NCBI GenBank assembly: GCA_945861085.1 | Contig: OX244046.1 | Location: 558,001 to 622,000, forward strand | Direction: 5' to 3' | Source of the DNA: Clostridioides difficile_D | Lineage (GTDB): Bacteria > Bacillota > Clostridia > Peptostreptococcales > Peptostreptococcaceae | DNA length: 64,000 bases | In this document: piece after piece, positions 17,866 through 25,515 of the stretch | How the letters are laid out: each line of letters starts with the position of its first letter | How positions within the stretch are numbered: the stretch's first letter is position 1 | The notes under the pieces: generated by a model | The model's database searches: none | Told to the model about the DNA's origin: nothing | The model's input: the letters and a program-made list of their open reading frames with translations, nothing else | Program-made: the position numbers and the translations under genes

Positions 17866-18729
17866 ATGAAATTTTTTAAAATCGATATGAAAGTTAAAGT
17901 TTTAAGATATGTATTTGTTTTAACCTTGACTATAATAGCTGTTTTGGCAATTAAACATGACTATAAATATAATAATTTAGGGAACGATGCTTTAATTAAT
18001 CTAAATAGTAATAAAGAAGCAGTGAGTGTTATGAGTAATCAATCATTACCAAAGGATGCTACAAATAGTAAACAAACTTTATCAGTAAGTACAATAGGAA
18101 GTAAAACAATAGTGAAAAATGATGAATATCTAGAAAGTACTATAAATATGCCTGTAATCACAAATTCAAATAAGATTGTTGAAAGGTCTACAAATGATAA
18201 AATAAAAAATGATATATTTGAATTTTATAATAAATCATATAAAGAAGCAAAGCAGTATCTTAAGGATAATCCTGATGAGGAAAATAAGTTTGTTGCAAAT
18301 GTGGATTTTGAGCTTAAAAAGAATACAGATTCTGCCCTTAGTATAAAAGTAAGATATTATACTTATAGTGGTGGAGCGCATGGATTTTATCAAGATATAG
18401 CATATAATGTGGATATGAGAACCGGAAAATTTTTAGAATTGATGGACTTATTTAAAGATAATACTAAATATAAAGAAGTTATAGATGAAGAAATTAAAAG
18501 ACAAATAGCTGAACTTGAAAAAAAGGATGAAGAAAATATCGGAATATACAATTTTAAAGGTATAAAAGAAAATCAAAACTTTTATTTGCAAGATGAGAAT
18601 CTAGTTATATATTTTGATTTATATGATATAACTCCATATGCAGCAGGGATACCAGAATTTTCAATAGATAAAAAACTAATAAGCTCTATGCTAAAACCAG
18701 AGTATGTAGATTTATTTAATTTGAAATAG
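17866..18729 (+). CDS. membrane-anchored DUF4163/DUF3298-type protein
   Basis: 287 residues. One N-terminal transmembrane helix (about 11-28, VLRYVFVLTLTIIAVLAI) is followed by a low-complexity linker and an extracellular domain. The segments VRYYTYSGGAHGFYQDIAYNVDMRTGKFLELMDLF and YDITPYAAGIPEFSI match the RsiV/PdaC-type DUF4163-DUF3298 pair, found in anti-sigma factors and deacetylases that sense cell-wall ligands. No deacetylase or sigma-binding domain is fused here, so only the sensor-like part is present. SD: AGGAGG. It stands alone after the chemotaxis terminator. Confidence 0.75.
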   Translation: MKFFKIDMKVKVLRYVFVLTLTIIAVLAIKHDYKYNNLGNDALINLNSNKEAVSVMSNQSLPKDATNSKQTLSVSTIGSKTIVKNDEYLESTINMPVITNSNKIVERSTNDKIKNDIFEFYNKSYKEAKQYLKDNPDEENKFVANVDFELKKNTDSALSIKVRYYTYSGGAHGFYQDIAYNVDMRTGKFLELMDLFKDNTKYKEVIDEEIKRQIAELEKKDEENIGIYNFKGIKENQNFYLQDENLVIYFDLYDITPYAAGIPEFSIDKKLISSMLKPEYVDLFNLK

Positions 18730-18795
18730 AAGTTTAAATTAAATGTTATGCTATAATATTTAACATAGAGACTTATTAAAATTGGGGGTATAAAA

Positions 18796-19785
18796 ATGCT
18801 ACTTTTAAAAAAAGACGACATAGAAAAAGTATTTACAATGAGAGATGCAATTGAAGCTGATAAGGAAGCTTTTAGAATTTATTGTGAAGGAAAGAGTGTA
18901 AATCCCTTGAGAACCAATATACCAGTTCCAAGTCAAGATGCTAGTATGTTATTTATGCCAGGATATGTAGAAGAATTGGGATGTGGGGGAATAAAAATTG
19001 TATCTGTATTTCCTAAAAATGCTCAAAAAGGTAAGCCAGTAATTCCAGCAACAGTACTACTATTGGATGGTGAAACTGGAGAAGTAAGTGCAGTATTGGA
19101 TGGTACTTATGTAACTCAAATTCGTACTGGAGCAGCATCTGGAGCGGCTATAGATGTATTGGCTAAAAAAGATTCTAAGATTGGAGCTTTAATAGGTCTA
19201 GGAGGACAAGGTGAGCCACAACTTGAAGCTATGATAGAAGCTAGAGATTTGGATGAAGTAAGAGTTTTTAGTAGGAACAAGGAAAGTAGAGAAAAATTTG
19301 CAGAAGAAATGAATTTAAAATTAAGTAAATATAGTACTAAAATAGTTGCAGTTGAATCATCTGATGAAGCTATAGATAATGCAGATGTAATAGTTTTAGC
19401 TACTCCATCAAAACAACCAGTACTTAATGGAAACTTAGTAAAAAAAGGAGCTTTAGTAAGTGCAGTAGGTTCATATATGCCAGACATGCAAGAGTTGTGT
19501 CCAAATTGTTTAACTAGAGCATCTAAGATATTTTTTGAATCAACAGATGCAGTTTTATCTGAGTCAGGAGATATATTAATTCCATTAAAAGAAGGTAAGA
19601 TAAGTAAAGATGATTTTAGTGGTGACTTAGGAAATGTTATAAATGGAACCATTCCTGGAAGAGAAAATGATGATGAGATAATTGTGTTTAAAACTGTCGG
19701 AATAGGTGTACAAGATGTCGTAACAGCAAAAAGAATATATGATAAAGCAAAAGAAAAAGGAGTTGGAATAGACTGGAAGTGGTAA
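18796..19785 (+). CDS. ornithine cyclodeaminase / mu-crystallin family protein
   Basis: 329 residues. The family signatures are present: the substrate-proximal GGIKIVSVFPKNA, the TGAASGAAIDVLA helix and the Rossmann nucleotide site ALIGLGGQGEPQLEA, followed by NADVIVLATPS. Members are NAD(P)-dependent ornithine cyclodeaminases, alanine dehydrogenases, or imino-acid reductases; the sequence alone does not choose between them. It appears monocistronic, with a GGGGG-type SD before the ATG at 18796. Confidence 0.88.
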   Translation: MLLLKKDDIEKVFTMRDAIEADKEAFRIYCEGKSVNPLRTNIPVPSQDASMLFMPGYVEELGCGGIKIVSVFPKNAQKGKPVIPATVLLLDGETGEVSAVLDGTYVTQIRTGAASGAAIDVLAKKDSKIGALIGLGGQGEPQLEAMIEARDLDEVRVFSRNKESREKFAEEMNLKLSKYSTKIVAVESSDEAIDNADVIVLATPSKQPVLNGNLVKKGALVSAVGSYMPDMQELCPNCLTRASKIFFESTDAVLSESGDILIPLKEGKISKDDFSGDLGNVINGTIPGRENDDEIIVFKTVGIGVQDVVTAKRIYDKAKEKGVGIDWKW

Positions 19786-19878
19786 ATTTTTCAAAATTAA
19801 GTCTATAATTAGACAAAATTATGCTATAATGTTGATAAATAAATTTTTTTATTATCTTAGTTGAGGGAGGATATTTTT

Positions 19879-20490
19879 ATGAAAGTGGTAAAAAAGTTAA
19901 TATTATCTTCGATTATGGCTCTAGTTTTAGTTCTAACTATAGGGTGTTCTAATGCAGAAGAGAAAGTAAAGTCAAATTTTGAGGCTAATTTAGCTGCACT
20001 AGAAATGTATAAATATGACGAAAAAGGGATTTCTGACGCATTAACAGAAGTTGAATACAAACAGATTCAAACTTATAACAACAAGGATAAAGTTTCAATG
20101 ATTACTCAATTGACACCTCTTTATGGTAAAGAAAATGCTGAAAAGATATATGACACGATTGTTAAATTAATTCAAGGTGTTGAAAAGACAGTAACAGTAG
20201 AATCTTCTAGTAAGGATAAGATAACTTTAAAAGTTGTAAGTAAAGCTTTAGATACTAGCAAAGTAATGGATGAAGCAAATAATTTAGTAAAATCTTATGT
20301 AACTGATGAAAAGAACTATAATAAAAAAGAAAAAGAAGTTCAAGATGATATGGCAAAAATGATTATAGACCTTTACAATAAGAAACCAACTAAGGAAGTT
20401 ACAACTATGATTACATATACTAAAAAAGATGGTAAATGGCAACCACCTAGTAATATACAGAAATTATGTGAAGGAATATATACAATTTAA
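19879..20490 (+). CDS. lipoprotein (DUF5105-like)
   Basis: 203 residues from the ATG at 19879 (SD GGGAGG, spacing eight); an upstream in-frame TTG at 19861 lacks one. The signal peptide ends in a lipobox, LTIGC, so the protein is anchored to the outer face of the membrane. The body is helical and charged, with a conserved-looking KKDGKWQPP at the end, as in the DUF5105 lipoproteins. Function unknown. Confidence 0.75.
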   Translation: MKVVKKLILSSIMALVLVLTIGCSNAEEKVKSNFEANLAALEMYKYDEKGISDALTEVEYKQIQTYNNKDKVSMITQLTPLYGKENAEKIYDTIVKLIQGVEKTVTVESSSKDKITLKVVSKALDTSKVMDEANNLVKSYVTDEKNYNKKEKEVQDDMAKMIIDLYNKKPTKEVTTMITYTKKDGKWQPPSNIQKLCEGIYTI

Positions 20491-20506
20491 TTTATTTTAA
20501 AGACAC

Positions 20507-20550
20507 AAAAACTATCTTTTAAGCATATAATAAAATGTTTGGAAGATAGT
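20507..20550 (+). terminator. terminator after the lipoprotein gene
   Basis: Stem AAACTATCTT / AAGATAGTTT with a 24-base loop followed by ATTTTATTTTT. Confidence 0.8.
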
Positions 20551-20620
20551 TTATTTTATTTTTAAAATATAAATTATATTTTATAAGTGATTTATTTATT
20601 TTATAAATTATATTTTATAA

Positions 20621-20692
20621 ATAATTTATCTTGCTAAATAGTAAATAATTTATCCTATTAAATAATAAATAATTTATCTTACTAAATAATTT
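20621..20692 (+). repeat. three 24-bp AT-rich tandem units
   Basis: Units at 20621, 20645 and 20669, each beginning ATAATTTATC. Only a few positions differ between units. Confidence 0.7.
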
Positions 20693-20942
20693 GTTTACTA
20701 AATAAAGTACAATTAACATAATTTATTTTATTATTTATTGTATAATCAATTAGATTTATTTGATATATTTGGTAACATTGACTATATAAAACTAGGAATA
20801 CAATTATGATATATCATGATAAAACATGGTGAATAATTGTGTGTTATATAGTCGAAAATATGATATATTAATATTATACTATACGTTAAAAGTTTATTTA
20901 TATTTTAAAAAGTTTTTTTATAAAATGAAAGGGGTGTTTTTT

Positions 20943-21722
20943 ATGGTATCAAGGCAAGAATTAAAAAGAGCATCTAAAGCTCAATTGTCTGGAAACTGGG
21001 GTACATGTGCAATTGCTATGGCAGTATATATTGCACTTATAGTAGTAATATCAATTGTAGGATTGCCTTTTGAACCTTTGACTACTATTATAGTAGCTGT
21101 AATAGCTTTTTGCTTTGCAGCAGGATTTACATGTATGTTCTTGAAAATTACTAAAGATGAAAAGGTCAAGATAGGAGATATCTTTGTAAATGGAAGAATT
21201 TATTTAAGAAGTTTTGGATTTTATGTGTTAGAATCAATTGTTGTTTATATTTATTCTTTCATAATCACAATTATAGGAGCATTTTTATCATTTGGAGTTT
21301 TATTTACTAGTGGAGCAATTGAATATCTATCAAGTGATAGTATTGGAATAGGAACTATTATTTCTACTGGAATAACTCTAGTTCTTATAATACTTGTTCT
21401 TATGTTACCAGTTTATATATTGTTATTATATGTTTCTCAAGCTACTTTCTTAATTTGTGAAGATAAGGATAATATGGGCGTATTTAAAGCAATGGGTGCT
21501 AGTTTAGATATGATGAAGGGAAATGTACTTAAATTATTTGTGCTGAACCTTAGTTTTATAGGATGGTATATACTGTCAATATTTACTTTGGGAATAGGTC
21601 TATTATGGCTAATTCCATATGTAGGAGTTACTAACTGTAATTTCTATAGACAATTATTAAAAGAAAATCCAGATGTAGAGGATGTATTATTGGATAGAGA
21701 AAAATCTTACTCTATGTATTAA
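20943..21722 (+). CDS. DUF975 family membrane protein
   Basis: 259 residues from the ATG at 20943, chosen for its SD AAAGGGGTG; the open frame extends upstream to 20826 without another good start. The N-terminus VSRQELKRASKAQLSGNWG is the DUF975 hallmark, followed by five or six hydrophobic helices and the segment FKAMGASLDMMKGN typical of the family's second half. Integral membrane protein; function not established. Confidence 0.8.
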   Translation: MVSRQELKRASKAQLSGNWGTCAIAMAVYIALIVVISIVGLPFEPLTTIIVAVIAFCFAAGFTCMFLKITKDEKVKIGDIFVNGRIYLRSFGFYVLESIVVYIYSFIITIIGAFLSFGVLFTSGAIEYLSSDSIGIGTIISTGITLVLIILVLMLPVYILLLYVSQATFLICEDKDNMGVFKAMGASLDMMKGNVLKLFVLNLSFIGWYILSIFTLGIGLLWLIPYVGVTNCNFYRQLLKENPDVEDVLLDREKSYSMY

Positions 21723-21804
21723 GATAGTTTTACATTTAAATAAAATATAGTTTTAATTAAATATTAATAAAATATAAATTTAATTAAACATTAAAGTATA
21801 ACAT

Positions 21805-21855
21805 TGACGAAACTGTCTTTTATAAGAATTTTTTTTAAAAGGCAGTTTTTGTCAT
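21805..21855 (+). terminator. terminator after the DUF975 gene
   Basis: Arms GACGAAACTGTCTTTT and AAAAGGCAGTTTTTGTC pair almost completely around a T-rich loop; located before the blaI promoter. Confidence 0.7.
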
Positions 21856-21869
21856 AAAAAAATAAATGG

Positions 21870-21929
21870 TTGACACAGTATAGACTACTGTGATAGTTTT
21901 TGATTATAGTAATGACTATTGTGATAACT
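21870..21929 (+). promoter_or_regulatory. blaI promoter with two BlaI-type operators
   Basis: A TTGACA -35 box (21870) lies 17 bp before the -10 region, which is covered by operator O1, GACTACTGTGATAGTT (21883-21898). O2, GACTATTGTGATAACT (21914-21929), begins 31 bp after O1 and ends 21 bp before the blaI start. Both fit the palindrome GACTATTG/CAATAGTC, implying autorepression. Confidence 0.8.
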
Positions 21930-21950
21930 ATATTTGAGGAGCGATTTTAT

Positions 21951-22310
21951 ATGGAGATAAAATTATTTGATTCAGAACTTAAAGTAATGGAGGTTCTATG
22001 GGAGAGAGGAGAAAGTAAGGCTGGAGAGTTAGTAAAAATTTTAAAAGAAGAAACAGGATGGAATAGAAATACTACGTATACAGTTATAAAAAAATTAGTG
22101 TCAAAAGGTGCAATAGAGAGAATTGAGCCAAATTTTGTTTGTAAAGCTTTAATAAGCAAAGAAGAAGTACAAAAGCAGGAAACAGAAACTTTAATTAATA
22201 AAATGTTTGGAGGGTCTTCAGAAAAATTTCTTTCAGCTTTTATTAATAAAGAAAATCTTTCAAGTGATGATATTACAAAACTTAAACAGATTGTCGAAAA
22301 ATTAAAGTGA
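21951..22310 (+). CDS. BlaI/MecI/CopY family repressor
   Basis: 119 residues from the ATG at 21951 (SD TTGAGGAGCG). The winged helix is typical: FDSELKVMEVLWERGESKAGELVKIL...WNRNTTYTVIKKLVSKGAIER, with a C-terminal dimerisation region that normally holds the protease cleavage site. It is followed ten bases later by the M56 protease gene, so the pair forms a BlaI-BlaR1-like induction module. Its operators also sit before the secreted protein gene at 23939. Nothing here says its inducer is a beta-lactam. Confidence 0.9.
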   Translation: MEIKLFDSELKVMEVLWERGESKAGELVKILKEETGWNRNTTYTVIKKLVSKGAIERIEPNFVCKALISKEEVQKQETETLINKMFGGSSEKFLSAFINKENLSSDDITKLKQIVEKLK

Positions 22311-22320
22311 GGTAAGATTT

Positions 22321-23724
22321 ATGTTCATTAAATTGTTAGAAATGAGTTTTACTTCTGGAGTATTACTTTTAATTGTTATTTTTATAAGAGCATGTTTATT
22401 TAAAAAATTACCTAAAAAGGTATTTGTATTATTATGGTTGATTGTCTTATTCAAACTTCTAGTACCAGTAAGTTTAAATTCTGGTTTTAGTATTTATAGT
22501 ATAATTGAATCGACTTTTGATGTAGAATTGAGTAGTACATCAGCTGGAGATTATACTCTTAAGAAAGCTAGTGACTCTATAGGTAAAAACAATTCTGACA
22601 AGTTTGAAATAATGTCTAGTATTGAAAATATTATGATTTTGGAAATGTTGGGCATTTTGTCTTTTATAGTTACTCTTATATTTAGTATATTTTTATGCTC
22701 TAAATATATTAAAATAATTAATCTTTTTAAAACTTCAATACATATAAAAAATCATGATTTTATTAAGAATTGGATATGTGAGAATAGGTGCTTTAGAAAA
22801 TTTATTGTTTGTATATCTGAATTTACTAGGACGCCACTTACCTCTGGTATTTTAAAACCACGAATTATTTTGCCAAAGCAAATGGACTATGCCAACAATC
22901 AAACTTTAAACTTCGTTTTGACTCATGAAATGGTTCATATTAACAGCTTTGATAATATGTTGAAGTTGTTCATGCTTGTAGCTCTTGTTATTCACTGGTT
23001 TAATCCCTTAGTTTGGGTGATGTTTTTTTTAGTAAATAAAGATATAGAATTTAGTTGTGATGAAAAGGTTATGAATATAGTTGGCGAAGAATATAGAGCT
23101 GATTATGCAACTACACTGATAAGTCTGGCAGAAGAGAATAACCCATTTTCAATGCCAATTTACAATGGATTTGGAAAGACAAAGATAGAAGAGAGAATAG
23201 TCAATGTTATGAAGTTTAAAAAGTCAACTTATGTTACTTTTTTAGTTTCAACTGTATTGATTTGTGGGACGAGTCTTGTTTTTGCAACAGGAAATAAAGA
23301 GGTTAATGAAGTCAAATCTTTTGATTTAACAAAAAATGAGCAAAGTAGTAAAAATAAATTTTCATTAGATAGTAAATCAACTGATTTATATTCTCCAAAA
23401 GTAGATTCAAATATTTCTTTTGGTAAATCTAAAAGTGATGGAGATGTTTCTTTTACCGCAGCAAAAATATCTGTAAAAAAAGCAAGTGAATCTGGAGGTT
23501 ATTATGAAGAAACATATATGAATAAAGCAAGTAACTCTAAGAGTGATGAAGAAATATCTGTAAATGAATTAAGTAAATTTAGTGATGATAAAGATATATC
23601 TTATACTGATTCAACAGAATATTCAGTTCAGAAAAGTGGTTATGATGAGGGTAGTTTAGTCATTTTAAGAAAAGGGAATTTGTTGTCAGTTAATAAAGTG
23701 CAATATAAAACTTCTATAAAGTAA
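22321..23724 (+). CDS. M56 (BlaR1/MecR1-like) membrane metalloprotease without sensor domain
   Basis: 467 residues. Transmembrane segments near the N-terminus (about 5-25 and 34-55), at 105-125 and around 215-235 surround the zinc protease motif THEMVHI (HExxH), with a third ligand likely in DIEFSCDEKVMN. A last helix near 305-320 precedes about 145 extracellular residues rich in Ser, Lys and Asp. The transpeptidase-like penicillin sensor of BlaR1 (about 250 residues) is absent. It is therefore an anti-repressor responding to some other signal, expected to inactivate the adjacent BlaI. Confidence 0.88.
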   Translation: MFIKLLEMSFTSGVLLLIVIFIRACLFKKLPKKVFVLLWLIVLFKLLVPVSLNSGFSIYSIIESTFDVELSSTSAGDYTLKKASDSIGKNNSDKFEIMSSIENIMILEMLGILSFIVTLIFSIFLCSKYIKIINLFKTSIHIKNHDFIKNWICENRCFRKFIVCISEFTRTPLTSGILKPRIILPKQMDYANNQTLNFVLTHEMVHINSFDNMLKLFMLVALVIHWFNPLVWVMFFLVNKDIEFSCDEKVMNIVGEEYRADYATTLISLAEENNPFSMPIYNGFGKTKIEERIVNVMKFKKSTYVTFLVSTVLICGTSLVFATGNKEVNEVKSFDLTKNEQSSKNKFSLDSKSTDLYSPKVDSNISFGKSKSDGDVSFTAAKISVKKASESGGYYEETYMNKASNSKSDEEISVNELSKFSDDKDISYTDSTEYSVQKSGYDEGSLVILRKGNLLSVNKVQYKTSIK

Positions 23725-23760
23725 CTATAAATCCTAGTAATACAAAGGATTTAGAATTAA

Positions 23761-23802
23761 AATACTATCTCAAAATAATTAAGTTTATTTTGAGATAGTA
23801 TT
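23761..23802 (+). terminator. terminator of the blaI-M56 operon
   Basis: Perfect 17-bp stem AATACTATCTCAAAATA / TATTTTGAGATAGTATT, 8-base loop, then TTTTT. Confidence 0.88.
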
Positions 23803-23828
23803 TTTTATTATAAAATTTTATAAAATGC

Positions 23829-23889
23829 TTGACACAGGTGTGACTATTGTGATAGTCTAAAGATGTAGTTAATAACTATTGCAATAGTC
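23829..23889 (+). promoter_or_regulatory. second BlaI-controlled promoter
   Basis: TTGACA at 23829 with operator O3 GACTATTGTGATAGTC (23842-23857) over the -10 region, in the same geometry as the blaI promoter, and O4 AACTATTGCAATAGTC (23874-23889), which contains a perfect 14-bp palindrome. The near-identity with the blaI operators links the downstream gene to that regulator. Confidence 0.8.
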
Positions 23890-23938
23890 ACTATCAACTA
23901 CACTACCCAAATAAATCTCTAAGAAAGGAAGAGTGATT

Positions 23939-24349
23939 ATGAAAATAAGAAAATCCCTTATAAGCACAATGATGGCATCTGCTATAGTATTAGGAGGAAC
24001 AGGAGCAGTATTTGCAAGTGGAAATGATTCATCTAATATTGCTTTACCTAAGTTTGAATCTCTAATAAAATCAGGAATAACTGACCCTGCTGAATTAGAA
24101 AAGTATGGAGTTGAGCATTATACTTATGAAGAATATGCTAAACATATTCAAGAATTAAAAGACTATGCTAAAGACCCTAACGCAGTTAAAGATGTAAGTC
24201 AAAAAGACCTTGAAGAAACAATTAAGAAAATGGAACAAGAATTAGAAAAGATAAAAACTGAAGGATTAAAAATTATGAAGCCCATTACTATAGAAAATGA
24301 AGATGGGTCTCAACTTTCAATTGCTTATAATTATGCAGCAATTGACTAG
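23939..24349 (+). CDS. small secreted protein controlled by the BlaI-type operators
   Basis: 136 residues from the ATG at 23939 (SD AGGAAGAG). A Sec signal peptide ends about AVFA-SG (residues 1-26). The mature 110 residues are highly charged and helical (EEYAKHIQELKDYAKD..., LEETIKKMEQELEKIKTEG) and end with LSIAYNYAAID. No family recognised. Its promoter is a copy of the blaI promoter, so it is the likely effector output of the module. Confidence 0.8.
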   Translation: MKIRKSLISTMMASAIVLGGTGAVFASGNDSSNIALPKFESLIKSGITDPAELEKYGVEHYTYEEYAKHIQELKDYAKDPNAVKDVSQKDLEETIKKMEQELEKIKTEGLKIMKPITIENEDGSQLSIAYNYAAID

Positions 24350-24408
24350 TGCTAAATACAATCTCTAAGATATCTTAAAATCCTAAGTAAGCATGATTAA
24401 ATACATTT

Positions 24409-24470
24409 GGCTACTGTGATGATACAAACATGCAGTTGATGATTATTTAAATAATTATCAACTGTACTAC
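24409..24470 (+). promoter_or_regulatory. degenerate copy of the BlaI operator region
   Basis: GGCTACTGTGATGATAC...CAGTTGATGATTATTTAAAT...CAACTGTACTACC parallels 23841-23911 nearly base for base, but the operators have decayed. A near-perfect 30-base palindrome covers 24434-24463. No gene follows, so it may be the remains of a duplicated regulated unit. Confidence 0.55.
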
Positions 24471-24663
24471 CAAAATAACACTTAAGCTTGTTAAAATGAA
24501 GTAAGAAGAGTATTAAAAAATTTAGACAAATGTGATTAAACATATTGAGTGAGAGTAAAATCAATAAGACTCAAATAAGTAATAAAAAAGATACAGTCTA
24601 AGTTAAAAATACGTAAAATAAAAGTAAATCGAGTCAAAGTAAAAAGTATTAAACCCAATTTAT

Positions 24664-24738
24664 AATGTTAACATTTTTTAATGTATGTTAAGAAATGTTA
24701 ACATTATTTTTTTTATTCAAAATAATAATGTTAACATT
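24664..24738. promoter_or_regulatory. three spaced palindromes, candidate enhancer sites
   Basis: AATGTTAACATT occurs perfectly at 24664, 24694 and 24727, at 30- and 33-bp steps (about three helical turns). They lie 107-181 bp upstream of the sigma-54 promoter, the normal distance for bacterial enhancer-binding protein sites. Confidence 0.7.
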
Positions 24739-24844
24739 CTGAAAATTCTAACGAAAATTAAATGTTATCTATTAGACTCATTAAAAGTTAAAGAAAATTA
24801 TCAATTTAGTATTTTTAAGATTGGTTTAAAAAATTTTAAACTTC

Positions 24845-24862
24845 TTGGCATAGCAATTGCTT
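24845..24862 (+). promoter_or_regulatory. sigma-54 (-24/-12) promoter
   Basis: TTGGCATAGCAATTGCTT fits the sigma-54 consensus TGGCAC-N5-TTGC at both blocks with exactly 10 bp between the GG and GC dinucleotides. Transcription would begin near 24873 and run through the repeat leader to the membrane protein gene at 25516. Confidence 0.8.
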
Positions 24863-25002
24863 AATACATAAGGTAATAATATGATTATAAATTTGTGGAG
24901 TAATTTTATTATTATTTATAAGGGGGGAGAGCACTTGCAGTTATGAAACATGCTGGAAATAATGCAAAAGGTTAGAAACGTATTGCTATTAAATGTAGGA
25001 GG

Positions 25003-25395
25003 TTACGATGAAAAGTAATTGCAAAATAAATATATAGACAATTGTGTATAAGGATAGTCGGAAAAAAGAGCTAAAGGGTTAGGGTGAAAAGCAGTTGCAA
25101 AATAAATATATAGATAATTGTGTATAGGAATAGTCGGAAAAAAGAGCTAAAGGGTTAGGGTGAAAAGTAATTGCAAAATAAATATATAGACAATTGCTAA
25201 TAAGAAGAGTAAAAAATAAATAGATAAAAGGTTAGTGTAAAAAAGCAATCGTAAAATAAGATATATAGATAATTATGGATAAGCATAGTTGGAAAAAGGA
25301 GCTAAAGGGTTAGGGTGAAAAGCAATTGCAAAATAAATATATAGATAATTGTGGATAAGAATAGTAAAAATAAATAGATAAAAGGTTAAGGTAAA
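25003..25395 (+). repeat. 76-78 bp tandem repeat in the sigma-54 leader
   Basis: Five units with landmarks at 25009, 25085, 25161, about 25238 and 25316; a partial sixth follows. Each good unit has the form GTGAAAAGCAATTGCAAAAT...GATAATTGTG...AGAGCTAAAGGGTTAGG. Unit four is degenerate. The rest of this 1.17-kb gene-free stretch (24350-25515) is described under the neighbouring regulatory entries. Confidence 0.85.
25008..25037 (+). CDS. 9-codon micro-ORF, repeated in the leader
   Basis: ATG at 25008 with a perfect SD (AGGAGG, spacing five) encodes MKSNCKINI and stops. Similar ORFs starting GTG occur at 25084 (MKSSCKINI), 25160 (MKSNCKINI) and 25315 (MKSNCKINI); the fourth repeat is broken. 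Differences include a synonymous Ser codon change. Whether it is translated is unknown; tandem duplication alone could preserve it. Confidence 0.35.
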   Translation: MKSNCKINI

Positions 25396-25480
25396 TTTAA
25401 ATATGGGAAATGAATATCTAATAAGCAATGATTAATAAATAATTATAGATAGAGTGTAAGTTAAATAAATCTTTGATAGA

Positions 25481-25506
25481 AAGGAGAACTATTTATATTA
25501 AATAGT
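25481..25506 (+). promoter_or_regulatory. SD separated from its start codon by a hairpin
   Basis: The only good SD for the membrane gene, AAGGAG (25481-25486), lies 29 bases before its ATG. Between them ACTATTT (25488-25494) and AAATAGT (25500-25506) can form a 7-bp hairpin that would shorten the effective spacing to about ten bases. Confidence 0.45.
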
Positions 25507-25515
25507 ATTTATAAT

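Larger units (their letters stand above)
20491..20942. other. gene-free, very AT-rich region with short tandem repeats
   Basis: After the terminator come two copies of TATAAATTATATTTTATAA and three 24-bp units starting at 20621, 20645 and 20669 (ATAATTTATCTTGCTAAATA type). A promoter for the DUF975 gene probably lies near 20730-20830, but no clean hexamer pair stands out. Confidence 0.6.

Noticed and set aside
20826..20942. 39-residue N-terminal extension of the DUF975 protein
   Set aside because: The extension lacks an SD, and the family N-terminus begins right at the ATG at 20943 with a good SD.
25003..25395. CRISPR array
   Set aside because: The whole 76-78 bp unit repeats with no unique spacers, so it is a tandem repeat.
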